Assembly (NCBI GenBank): GCA_903831165.1
Contig: CAIKWV010000442.1
Location: 1-6,314 of the forward strand
Origin: an uncultured cyanobacterium
GTDB taxonomy: Bacteria > Cyanobacteriota > Cyanobacteriia > PCC-6307 > Cyanobiaceae
Reading direction: 5' to 3'
DNA: 6,314 nucleotides
Under the pieces are notes generated by a model that had not been told where the DNA came from, made no database searches, and saw only the letters and a program-made list of their open reading frames with translations. A program made the position numbers and the translations under genes. Every line of letters begins with the position of its first letter. Positions within the stretch are counted from its first letter, which is position 1. Below, one piece after another: positions 1-6,298 of the stretch.

Positions 1-152
1 ACTGTCTTGAAATCTGCCGTTTCCGACAGTTCAAGGATCAGATCGACGGCCGCACCAGTGTTGTCACTGGCTGATTTCTGGGTGCGGGTCCAGAAGATTC
101 CGGACGACGTGGTGGCGTCGCCTGAGGCCACACCCGAAAACCAAATAGCCAT
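1..152 (-). CDS. Partial PhoD N-terminal-like protein (5' end of gene only)
   Basis: Only the first 50 codons lie in the window; the gene continues past the left edge. Translated by hand, the protein begins MAIWFSGVASGDATTSSGIF and continues with WTRT. The pattern F-SGVASGD-x(6)-I/V-x-W-T/A-R is the hallmark of the N-terminal beta-sandwich of PhoD-type alkaline phosphatases and phosphodiesterases. In cyanobacteria the same start also occurs on very large exported proteins. The ATG at 152-150 is fixed by an in-frame TGA two codons upstream (158-156). There is no Tat or Sec signal peptide, unlike classical PhoD, so any export would have to use a C-terminal signal of the type I (RTX-like) kind; this is inference, as that part is not visible. 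The nearest Shine-Dalgarno-like AGGAG lies about 23 nt upstream, too far to be useful. The family call rests on one motif, and the catalytic domain is not in view. Confidence 0.6.
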   Translation of the reverse strand, partial: MAIWFSGVASGDATTSSGIFWTRTQKSASDNTGAAVDLILELSETADFKT

Positions 153-593
153 GGATCAATCAACAAAATAAAACACTCCTATCAAACGTTGCGATGGTTG
201 TGGATGGGTTCAGGGGACGTTTTGGTTTGTTTATGGTTCGATAAACGTCCTGCGTATTCCTGTCGCCTGGGCAACAATGTCGCCTGGATTACAGTGTCGC
301 TCAGAAAACAATGTCGCTCAGAAAACAATGTCGCTCAGAAAACAATGTTGCCTGGAAAACGATCTCGCCTGGGCAGCAATGTCGCACGGGCAACAATGTC
401 GCCTGGATCACGGCAAGGATTGGGATTTGTTGTTTCGTGTCGCGTTATCGCTGCGAGTGGTCCTGCCGCTGTCCCCTGGCCGCCTCGCGACGATCGGCGT
501 GGCCTGGCCGGCGCAGTTGGTGCGGCGGCCTGCCTGGCGGAACTGGGGTGAGGATGGGTCGACAAATCCCTGAATGCCCAGCGATCAAGCGCG
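153..593. other. Divergent intergenic region with AT-richer left half and tandem repeats
   Basis: This 441-bp stretch separates the minus-strand PhoD-like gene from the plus-strand DUF6880 gene, so promoters for both should lie here. I could not identify a convincing -35/-10 pair on either strand. The left part (about 153-250) is visibly AT-richer than the coding DNA around it. The centre is a 17-bp tandem array (261-413, separate entry), and the right part (about 430-593) returns to high GC. Open frames of 98 to 187 codons cross the region in all three plus frames. They arise because the repeat unit has no stop in any plus frame, and they show no protein-like composition. I see no RNA gene or terminator here. 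Confidence 0.6.
261..413. repeat. Nine-copy 17-bp direct tandem repeat array
   Basis: Nine head-to-tail units of exactly 17 bp start at 261, 278, 295, 312, 329, 346, 363, 380 and 397. The core is TGTCGCCTGGRMAACAA. Units 3, 4 and 5 are identical (TGTCGCTCAGAAAACAA). Unit 6 is a hybrid with a CCTGGAAAAC centre. Units 1, 7 and 8 carry the GGGCARCAA ending, and units 2 and 9 carry GGATYAC endings. The pair formed by units 1-2 (261-294) recurs as units 8-9 (380-413) with 30 of 34 bases matching, which suggests a higher-order A-B-C-C-C-C'-A-A-B order. Seventeen is not a multiple of three, so the array was not built by selection on a reading frame. There are no spacers, so it is not CRISPR. Its role is unknown: protein-binding sites, a transposon-end array or a neutral minisatellite are all possible. 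Confidence 0.9.
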
Positions 594-2093
594 ATGGCCA
601 GCAAGACCACGCTCAACGCCAAGAACCTGGAGGCCCTGGGGGCGGCGCGCCTGGCCGAGCTGCTGATCAGCCTGTCCCAGGGCAATGCCGCCGCCAAGCG
701 CACCCTGCGGCTGGCCCTGGCGGCCGACTCTGGCCCCGCCGATGTGGCCCGGGAGGTGCGCAAGCGCCTGGCGACGATCGCCCGCGCCGGCAGCTTCCTC
801 GACGCCCGTCAGCGCCATGCCCTGATCAAGGACCTGGAGCAGCAGCGCCAGGCGATCATCGGGCCGATCGCTGATCACGACCCCGCCTTGGCGGTGGACC
901 TGCTCTGGAGCCTGCTGGAGCTGGTGGAGCCGGTGGTGGAGCGCTGCGACGACAGCGACGGCGCCCTGATGCCCCTGTTTCACCAGGCCACGGCCGATCT
1001 GGGGGCGGTGGCGGAGCGGGCCCAGGTCAAGCCCGAGGTGCTGGCGGATCAGGTCTACGCGGCCTTGATCGACAACGGCTACGGCCAGTTCGACCACCTG
1101 ATCGACCATGTCCAGCGGGCCCTGGGTCCGGAGGGGCTGCAGCATCTCAGCCTGCGGCTGAACGCCCTGCGGGGCCGCAAGGGCAGGAGCGAGTCGGCGT
1201 TGATCACGGTGCGGCTGGCGATGCTGGACATCGCCGATGCCCGGGGTGATGCCGAGGCCTACCTGGCCGAATACCGCGACCATGACCCTGAGGCCCTCCA
1301 GGTGCCGGTGTTCGCGGCTGAGGTAGCGCAACGGCTCACCACCGCAGGCCGGGCCGCCGAAGCCCTGGCGATCCTGGCGGCCGCCGATCCGGAGAGCCGC
1401 GGCCGCCAGGCGGGCTTGATCGAGTGGCTCGATGCCCGGATCGCCGCCCTGGAGGCCCTGGAGCGCCACGAGGAGGCCCAGGCCCTGCGCTGGCGCCAGG
1501 TGGAGCGCGCGTTGTCCATCCCGTACCTGCGCGACTACCTCAAGCGGCTGCCCGCTTTTGAGGATGTCGAGGCGGAGGATCGGGCCCTGGATCTGGCCTC
1601 CAGCCATCCCAGCTTTGAGCAGGCCCTGCGTTTTCTCCATCTCTGGCCCGATCAGCGCCGGGCCGCCCGGCTGATCCTGGAGCGCCACGGGGAACTGGAA
1701 GGCGACAGCTATGAATTGCTCTCACCGGTGGCCGAGGCCCTGGAGCGCCAGCAGCCCCTGGCGGCCAGCCTTTGCCTGCGGGCGATGATCGATTTCAGTC
1801 TCGAGCAGGCCCGCTCCAGCCGCTACAAACACGCTGCCCGCCACCTGGGCACCTGCCGCGCCCTGGCGGCGCGGATCGACGACTGGGCCGGCCACGAGGA
1901 TCACGCCAGCTACCGCCTGCGCCTGGGGCTGGATCACTTCCGCAAGCACGGCTTCTGGGGATCGGTGGGGGAGGACGCCATCGAGGCGCCGGTTCCGGTC
2001 CGGGTCCGGGACCCAGGCCAGGTCCCCGATCCCCTTGTGGCGGCTTCAGCGGCCGCCGACACCGGGATCGACCAGGGCGAACTGCTGCGCTGA
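594..2093 (+). CDS. DUF6880 family helical protein, function unknown
   Basis: This gene encodes 499 residues, almost entirely alpha-helical and rich in Ala, Leu, Arg and Glu. The N-terminus (KTTLNAKNLEALGAARLAEL, then a KRTLRLALA segment and EVRKRLATIARA at about 54-65) matches what I remember of the bacterial DUF6880 family. The middle (about 90-430) looks like stacked helical hairpins of TPR-like type, with recurring LERH/LERQ segments at 1457, 1678 and 1739. The family-like end is Y-x-L-R-L-x-L-D-H-F-R-K-H-G-FW, with F454-W455. Residues 456-499 form a Pro/Val/Ala-rich tail that looks disordered. The ATG at 594 is the only usual start after the in-frame TGA at 549-551, and there is no clear Shine-Dalgarno. 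No catalytic motif, signal peptide or membrane segment is visible. The protein is probably cytoplasmic, perhaps a scaffold (inference). It stands alone on this strand and converges on the DUF2786-like gene. Confidence 0.8.
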   Translation: MASKTTLNAKNLEALGAARLAELLISLSQGNAAAKRTLRLALAADSGPADVAREVRKRLATIARAGSFLDARQRHALIKDLEQQRQAIIGPIADHDPALAVDLLWSLLELVEPVVERCDDSDGALMPLFHQATADLGAVAERAQVKPEVLADQVYAALIDNGYGQFDHLIDHVQRALGPEGLQHLSLRLNALRGRKGRSESALITVRLAMLDIADARGDAEAYLAEYRDHDPEALQVPVFAAEVAQRLTTAGRAAEALAILAAADPESRGRQAGLIEWLDARIAALEALERHEEAQALRWRQVERALSIPYLRDYLKRLPAFEDVEAEDRALDLASSHPSFEQALRFLHLWPDQRRAARLILERHGELEGDSYELLSPVAEALERQQPLAASLCLRAMIDFSLEQARSSRYKHAARHLGTCRALAARIDDWAGHEDHASYRLRLGLDHFRKHGFWGSVGEDAIEAPVPVRVRDPGQVPDPLVAASAAADTGIDQGELLR

Positions 2094-2171
2094 GGCTGAT
2101 GGGTGGTTCTGGCCGACCTGCGAATTGATCCGGGCATGGTGCGCTGTTCTGGCTCATCAAGCGCTGAGGTT

Positions 2172-2188
2172 GGGGCTCCGCGGGCCCC
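2172..2188. terminator. GC-rich hairpin between convergent genes (weak terminator candidate)
   Basis: GGGGCTC (2172-2178) and GGGCCCC (2182-2188) can pair as a 7-bp stem with one G-U pair and a 3-nt CGC loop. The hairpin sits in the 94-bp gap after the DUF6880 stop and directly abuts the TAG stop (2190-2188) of the minus-strand gene. No T-run follows on either strand, so it is not a standard intrinsic terminator. It could still stabilise mRNA 3' ends or slow polymerase between the convergent genes. Confidence 0.3.
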
Positions 2189-2571
2189 TACAGCAACGAT
2201 GGCTGATGATCGGCCGGTGCCAACGCCTGGGGCTCGGGCCGCTCCTCGGCTTCGCCGGCTTTCACCTCCAGCGCCTGCTCGATCACCCGGTCGGTGAGGG
2301 CGTCGAAGTAGGCCGAGAGCGTCTGCTGCAGCTCCTGGAATTCCGGCCAGAGGGTGTCGTTGACGAAGCTGCGGCTCAGCCTGGCCATCACGGTGGTGCG
2401 CCGTTGGCCCCGGTAGCGGTAGGGGGTGATTCCGTAGCGCCGCAGCAGGGCCACGAACAGATGGCGCGACCACTGGTCCGAGAGCGAGAAGCGGAACTCG
2501 ATCGGCGGTTCCTCGGCCGCCAGCTGCTGCAGCCGGGCCTGGATGCGTTCGCGGGCCCGCTGGGCCGCCAC
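2188..2571 (-). CDS. DUF2786-like protein, N-terminus unresolved
   Basis: The frame from the GTG at 2571 gives 127 residues and is the longest version with a usual start codon. Coding signal continues upstream in the same frame: residues encoded at 2574-2640 read EEQLIAKLRRIETLHARA then GSEGEK. That is the expected beginning of a DUF2786-like domain (a helix of the type LIAKIRxLxA, a short GExxAA turn, then AAQRARERIQARL). The frame stays open to a TGA at 2745-2743 but contains no ATG, GTG or TTG above 2571. ATGs at 2756 and 2746 lie in the other two frames. The second half has FRFSLSDQWSRHLFVALLRR, a YRYRGQRRTTVMARLS segment and a helix with TLWPEFQELQQTLSAYFDAL. The last 25 residues are acidic and proline-rich and look disordered. 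Function is unknown. The gene lies less than 60 bp after corA on the same strand and may be its operon partner. Confidence 0.65.
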   Translation of the reverse strand: MAAQRARERIQARLQQLAAEEPPIEFRFSLSDQWSRHLFVALLRRYGITPYRYRGQRRTTVMARLSRSFVNDTLWPEFQELQQTLSAYFDALTDRVIEQALEVKAGEAEERPEPQALAPADHQPSLL

Positions 2572-2800
2572 CTTCTCGCCCTCGCTGCCGGCCCGGGCGT
2601 GCAGGGTCTCGATACGACGCAGCTTGGCGATCAGCTGCTCTTCAGGACTGTCCTGGGGACCGGTGGGTCGGTTGACCGTTCTGACGCGGGGGGCGATGGG
2701 ACCCGTCTCCAGGGCGCTCGGCGGCCACCGTAGGCCGCTTCGTCATTGGCGGCCATGGCCTCGCGAGTGAGTGGCGGGCGGAGCGGATGGCGCCCGCGGT

Positions 2801-3892
2801 TCAGAGCCAGTTGCGGCGCCGGAAGTAGACGATCAGGCTGATGCCGATCGCCAGCATCACGCCCAGCACCAGGAAGTAGCCGTCTTGCCAGTCCAGTTCG
2901 GGCATGTTTTTGAAGTTCATGCCGTAGACGCCGGCGATAAAGGTGAGGGGGATGAAGATCGTTGAAATAATTGTCAGAATCTTCATTACCTCGTTCATGC
3001 GGTTGCTGAGGCTGGAGAGGTAGGTGTCGTGCATGCTGGCCAGGGTGTCGCGGGCGGTTTCGACCATGTCGATCACCTGGACGCTGTGGTCATACAGATC
3101 GCGCCAGTACAGCTGAGTGTCCTTCTGCAGCAGCGGTGATTCGCTGCGACTGATCGAGGACAGCACCTCCCGCAGCGGCCAGATGGCCCGGCGCAGATTG
3201 AGCAGATTGCGCTTGAAGCGATGCAGTTGCGGGATGTCCTCATGGCGGACATTGCTCAGCAGATCCTCGTCAAACTGTTCCACCAGATCACCGATGCGCT
3301 CCACCGTCAGGAAGTAGTGGTCGATCACCGCATCCATCAGACAGAAGGCCAGATAGTCGGCCTCTTTGCTGCGCACACGCCCGGTGCCGCGCCGTAGCCG
3401 CTGGCGCACGCTCTCGAACACATCCCCCTCATCTTCCAGGAAGGAGATGACGGTGTTGCGCCCCAGGATCAGGCTGACGTGCTCCACCTTCACCTGGGCT
3501 TCGCCGGGGAGGCATTCGATCATCTTCAGGGCGATGAAGGCGTAGTCGGGAAACTCCTCCCATTTGGGCCGCTGCGAGGTGTTGGCGATGTCTTCGGTGG
3601 TCAGCGGATGCAGGCCGAAGTCCTGGCCCAGTTGCTCGATCAGCTCCACATCGTGGACGCCGCTAACGTTGATCCAGACCACGCCCGGGCCATCCCGCGC
3701 CTCGCGCCATTCGGCCTGGCCCACCGCCCGCGCCTCCCGCAGCGTGGTGGCGTCGTAGACGAACAGATCGATCTCCGCTTCGCTGAGCTTGCGCTCGCCG
3801 ATGAACACGGTGGTGCCCGGGACGAGGAAGTTGGCCTTGCTGCGCCCTTCGCTTCGTGGCCCTGGTTTCCCTTTCAGGCGTGCCTTGGTCAT
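2801..3892 (-). CDS. corA: CorA-type magnesium/cobalt transport protein
   Basis: A 363-residue CorA channel, which carries Mg2+ (and Co2+ or Ni2+) across the inner membrane as a homopentamer. The signature YGMNF is at 323-327 (GMN 324-326), directly after transmembrane helix 1 (about 302-322, ending IPLTFIAGVYGMN). The external loop carries MPEL (330-333). Helix 2 spans about 338-356 and is followed by the basic end RRRNWL typical of the family. The large N-terminal cytoplasmic domain includes VVWINVSGVHDVELIEQLGQ and HPLTTEDIANTSQRPKWEEF, which are characteristic CorA stretches. The long stalk-helix region runs through DMVETARDTLASMHDTYLSS. Length and motifs are complete. The first roughly 25 residues are a basic extension (KARLKGKPGPRSEGRSK), so the start could lie slightly later, but the ATG at 3892 is the plain choice. 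It follows the 89-residue membrane protein by 29 bp, suggesting a shared transcript. I see no magnesium riboswitch in that short gap. Confidence 0.95.
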   Translation of the reverse strand: MTKARLKGKPGPRSEGRSKANFLVPGTTVFIGERKLSEAEIDLFVYDATTLREARAVGQAEWREARDGPGVVWINVSGVHDVELIEQLGQDFGLHPLTTEDIANTSQRPKWEEFPDYAFIALKMIECLPGEAQVKVEHVSLILGRNTVISFLEDEGDVFESVRQRLRRGTGRVRSKEADYLAFCLMDAVIDHYFLTVERIGDLVEQFDEDLLSNVRHEDIPQLHRFKRNLLNLRRAIWPLREVLSSISRSESPLLQKDTQLYWRDLYDHSVQVIDMVETARDTLASMHDTYLSSLSNRMNEVMKILTIISTIFIPLTFIAGVYGMNFKNMPELDWQDGYFLVLGVMLAIGISLIVYFRRRNWL

Positions 3893-3921
3893 GGCATCAA
3901 TCCCGACTCAGCCCCTGCAGA

Positions 3922-4191
3922 CTAGAGATGGGGCGCCAGTTGGCCATTCGGTTGACTTGCCAGCCGGGCCCGCAGCCTGGCGATGCGAGCGGCGGCGATC
4001 TCATGCTGCGCCACCCACAGGATGGGGATGAACAGCAGCGACAGCCCCAGGGTCGGCAGGGCCAGCAGGCAGCTGAGCAGGGTGCAGGACCAGGCGGGCA
4101 GATAGCGGGGCGCTGCCCGGTGGGCCAGCAGGCCGGAGTGGACCGCGGCCGCAACGATGCTCTCTTCCTCCGGGGTGAGGCCCATCGCCAT
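3922..4191 (-). CDS. Small membrane protein upstream of corA, function unknown
   Basis: This encodes 89 residues with one clear hydrophobic stretch (about 33-60: AWSCTLLSCLLALPTLGLSL then LFIPILWVA). The stretch is long enough for one helix or, with Pro46 and Gly49 in the middle, a tight hairpin. It is preceded by an acidic-to-neutral start (LTPEEESIVAAAVHSGLLAH) and followed by a basic amphipathic helix (EIAAARIARLRARLA). The membrane pattern and a normal amino-acid composition favour this frame over the overlapping frame at 3897-4196, which is Pro/Cys/Arg-rich. The ATG at 4191 (MAM) is used; the ATG at 4185 is an equally possible start, and neither has a Shine-Dalgarno. I do not recognise a family. 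The 29-bp distance to corA suggests co-transcription, so a role at the membrane alongside cation transport is conceivable, but this is inference only. Confidence 0.65.
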   Translation of the reverse strand: MAMGLTPEEESIVAAAVHSGLLAHRAAPRYLPAWSCTLLSCLLALPTLGLSLLFIPILWVAQHEIAAARIARLRARLASQPNGQLAPHL

Positions 4192-4365
4192 GGCAACGCG
4201 TCAGCGTCAGTCTCGAGCGGAGCGGTTAAGGGCAGTTCAACAGCCCGGAGCCTGGATCACGCCGGCCGGTGTTGCAGCACACCCTCGTGATGGCAGCGGG
4301 TTGGGTCAGCCAGGCGCCATGGCCCTGGTCTGCTCAGTCTTTCCCGGTTCCGCCGGCTCCTGCCA

Positions 4366-4377
4366 AGGCCCGGGCCT
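4366..4377. other. 12-bp perfect palindrome in devA downstream gap
   Basis: AGGCCCGGGCCT is self-complementary over all 12 bases. It lies 21 bp after the devA stop codon (minus strand), inside the 206-bp gap (4192-4397) before the small membrane protein. It has no loop and no following T-run, so it is a poor terminator. It could be an operator half-site pair or a chance event in GC-rich DNA. Nothing else recognisable, including promoter boxes for the downstream gene, was found in this gap. Confidence 0.25.
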
Positions 4378-4397
4378 GTCCCGCCTGAGTGCCCCGT

Positions 4398-5129
4398 TCA
4401 GCCGTCCACCAGCTGGCCGCCCTCGAGGTTGACGATCCGATCGGCGATGTCGAGGATCTTGTTGTCGTGGGTGACCATCACGATCGCGGCGCCGTGGTCG
4501 TCCGCCAGCTGGCGGAACAGGGCGACCGCGTCGCGGCCGGAGGTCTTGTCGAGGGCGGCGGTCGGTTCATCGGCCAGCAGCAGCCTGGGGCTGGGGGCCA
4601 GGGCCCGGGCGATCGCCACCCGCTGCTTCTGGCCGCCGGAGAGTTTTTCGGGGAAGTAGTGCAGCCGCTCCGCCAGTCCCACGTGGCCGAGCATGGCGGC
4701 GCCGCAGTCGTCCATCGCCGCCCGGCCCCGCTCCAGCCAGGCGGGCGTCACCTCCAGGCCGAAGCGCACGTTCTCCAGGGCCGTCAGGTACGGCAGCAGA
4801 TTGTGGGCCTGGAAGATGAAGCCCGCCTGGCGCCGCAGCCGGGTCAGACAGCCGTTGTCGGCATGGAGCAGCTCCTCCCCCAGCACCCGGAGGCTGCCGT
4901 TCTGGGCCGCCCGCAGGCCGCCGAGCATGGTCAACAGGGTGGTCTTGCCCGAGCCGGAGGGCCCCGTGAGGATCACGATCTCACCGGCGTGCACGCTGAG
5001 GTTGATGTCGCTGAGCACCTGTTTGGCGGTCTCCCCCTCGCCGAACCAGTGGTCGAGATGCTGCACGGCGATGCGCAGCTCGCGGTCGGCGTTGTCCGGC
5101 GGCCCGGCTGCAGCGTTCGGCGCGGCCAT
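4398..5129 (-). CDS. devA: DevA-type ABC exporter ATP-binding subunit
   Basis: A 243-residue ATPase that powers a tripartite DevBCA-type exporter at the cytoplasmic face of the inner membrane. All ABC motifs are intact: Walker A GPSGSGKT (56-63), Q-loop Gln107 in FIFQAHNLLPYLTALENV, signature LSGGQKQR (163-170), Walker B LLLADEP (183-189), D-loop AALD (191-194) and switch His221 in MVTHD. The FQxHNLLPxLTAxENV stretch and the short length are typical of the DevA/LolD/MacB-like group. Assignment to DevA rather than LolD rests on the DevC-like permease next door and on the cyanobacterial setting. In heterocyst-forming Anabaena, DevBCA exports envelope glycolipids; the substrate here is unknown and nothing suggests heterocysts. 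The start ATG (5129-5127) shares its A with the devC stop TGA (5131-5129), so translation is very probably coupled. The first 17 residues are a low-complexity Ala/Pro/Asp extension. Confidence 0.9.
   Translation of the reverse strand: MAAPNAAAGPPDNADRELRIAVQHLDHWFGEGETAKQVLSDINLSVHAGEIVILTGPSGSGKTTLLTMLGGLRAAQNGSLRVLGEELLHADNGCLTRLRRQAGFIFQAHNLLPYLTALENVRFGLEVTPAWLERGRAAMDDCGAAMLGHVGLAERLHYFPEKLSGGQKQRVAIARALAPSPRLLLADEPTAALDKTSGRDAVALFRQLADDHGAAIVMVTHDNKILDIADRIVNLEGGQLVDG
4609..4616. repeat. HIP1 octamer
   Basis: GCGATCGC, the highly iterated palindrome of many cyanobacterial genomes, lies inside devA. It supports the cyanobacterial reading but is not functional evidence for this gene. Confidence 0.6.
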
Positions 5130-6298
5130 CAGAAGATGTCGGCGGGATCGAGCCGCCGCAGCTTGCCGGTGGCCAGCCAGCCCGAACCGGCGGACATCAC
5201 CAGGGTCAGGGCGAACACCGCCAGGGCCCGCTGCAGGGTCATGGCGATCAGCAGCGAGGTGGAGCGGGCCAGCAAGGCATAGAGCCCCATCGACAGCAGC
5301 AGGCTGGGGGCAAAGGCCAGGGCTGCCAGCAGCACCGATTCCTGGACGATGATGCCGACGACGAAGCGATCGCTATAACCCATCGCCTTCATCGTGGCGT
5401 ATTCCGGCAGATGATCACTGACGTCGGAATAAAGAATCTGATAGACGATGATCGCGCCGACCACCAGGCCCACCAGCACCCCCAGGTTGAAGATCAGCCC
5501 GAAGGAGGTGTTGTTGCGCCAGTGATCCACTTCCACCGCTTCCAGTTCCTGGAGGGTCAGCACCTTCACCGAGGGATCGAGAAAGCTGTTCAAGGTGGCC
5601 TGCACCTGCAGCGGGCTGACGCCCGGCTCCAGCTGGATCACGCCCATCTGAATGTCGTCGCTGCTCTGGTCCGGGAACCAGGTCTTGAAGTTGCTGGCGG
5701 AGGTGAGCAGGTTGATGTCGGCGGCAAAGGTGAGCCCCATGCTGAACAGCCCGTTCACCACCGCCCGCTTGCCGCGCAGTTCGGTGTCGTAGTAGCCCTC
5801 CTTGGCCACCACCTGGCCCACCGGACCGGCGGCCTTCTTGGAGAGGGTGTCGAAGAACAGGCCATCGGGCCGCAGCAGCCGGCCCGGATCGGCCGTCACT
5901 TCAGGGATGCGCAGGGCCGGATTCTCCGGCGACAGCCCGAAGATCAGCGCCTGTTTCTTCTCGCGGCTGTCGCGGTTGAGCCAGTCGGTCTTGCCGATGT
6001 AGAGGGGCGTCACCGCCTTCACCCCCTGCACCCCCAGGGCCTGGATCAGGCGGCTGCGGGGCAGGTTGAGCGGTTCGCCCAGGTTGGTGTAGCGGCGGCT
6101 CACCATCACCAGCTCGCCGTTGAGCCGCTCCAGGGGGCGCTTCTGGCTGGCATAGAGGCCACTGGCCAGGCCCAGCTGGAAGAACACCAGTACGTTGGCG
6201 AAGCTGACCCCGGCGATGGCGGCGAGCAGCCGCATCGGTCGATGGCTGGTCTGCCGCCAGGCCAGGGGCGTGCGGCGCAGGGCAGTCAGCGCGTTCAT
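5129..6298 (-). CDS. devC: DevC-type ABC exporter permease subunit
   Basis: A 389-residue permease of the MacB/FtsX-like fold, complete from ATG 6298 to TGA 5129. Transmembrane helix 1 spans about 23-48 (LLAAIAGVSFANVLVFFQLG). A periplasmic domain of about 215 residues follows (50-263). The C-terminal part has three helices at about 266-289, 313-343 and 353-377. Between helices 2 and 3 lies the coupling segment LPEYATMKAMGYSDRFVVGI (297-316), the FtsX-type contact with the ATPase and characteristic of DevC. The N-terminus (TPLAWRQTSHRPMRLLAAIA) and the closing ADIF are also family-like. It pairs with the DevA ATPase downstream through a one-base stop/start overlap. The membrane-fusion partner DevB is expected just beyond the right edge. 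The name DevC refers to the family; heterocyst function should not be assumed. Confidence 0.92.
   Translation of the reverse strand: MNALTALRRTPLAWRQTSHRPMRLLAAIAGVSFANVLVFFQLGLASGLYASQKRPLERLNGELVMVSRRYTNLGEPLNLPRSRLIQALGVQGVKAVTPLYIGKTDWLNRDSREKKQALIFGLSPENPALRIPEVTADPGRLLRPDGLFFDTLSKKAAGPVGQVVAKEGYYDTELRGKRAVVNGLFSMGLTFAADINLLTSASNFKTWFPDQSSDDIQMGVIQLEPGVSPLQVQATLNSFLDPSVKVLTLQELEAVEVDHWRNNTSFGLIFNLGVLVGLVVGAIIVYQILYSDVSDHLPEYATMKAMGYSDRFVVGIIVQESVLLAALAFAPSLLLSMGLYALLARSTSLLIAMTLQRALAVFALTLVMSAGSGWLATGKLRRLDPADIF
5366..5373. repeat. HIP1 octamer
   Basis: Second GCGATCGC copy, inside devC at the codons for the SDR part of the coupling segment. Two copies in this window fit a cyanobacterial genome with modest HIP1 density. 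Confidence 0.6.

Noticed and set aside
261..413. CRISPR array
   Set aside because: The 17-bp units are contiguous with no spacers, and no cas genes are present.
261..413. Plasmid iterons marking a replication origin
   Set aside because: The unit length fits iterons, but no rep gene, DnaA box cluster or partition gene is present, and the neighbours look chromosomal. Not excluded for sequence outside the window.
189..874. Plus-strand open frames of 98 to 187 codons crossing the repeat array
   Set aside because: They occur in all three frames because the repeat lacks stops, have composition unlike proteins, and the longest runs into the DUF6880 gene in the wrong frame.
585..1688. Long minus-strand open frame of 367 codons
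   Set aside because: It is the antisense of the DUF6880 gene. Its Gln/Gly/Leu/Ala-rich composition is typical of antisense frames in GC-rich DNA, while the plus-strand frame has family-like motifs.
2035..2733. Plus-strand open frame of 232 codons
   Set aside because: It overlaps the end of the DUF6880 gene and lies antisense to the DUF2786-like gene, with no recognisable domain or membrane pattern.
3893..3921. Magnesium riboswitch ahead of corA
   Set aside because: The gap between the small gene and corA is only 29 bp, far too short for an M-box or similar leader.
3897..4196. Alternative 99-codon minus-strand frame over the small membrane protein
   Set aside because: Very rich in Pro, Cys and Arg, without a coherent membrane segment; the frame at 3922-4191 gives a normal protein.
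4366..4377. Intrinsic terminator after devA
   Set aside because: The palindrome has no loop and no following T-run; kept only as a low-confidence palindrome.
4389..5282. Plus-strand open frame of 297 codons
   Set aside because: Antisense shadow of devA and the end of devC; devA has every ABC motif on the other strand.
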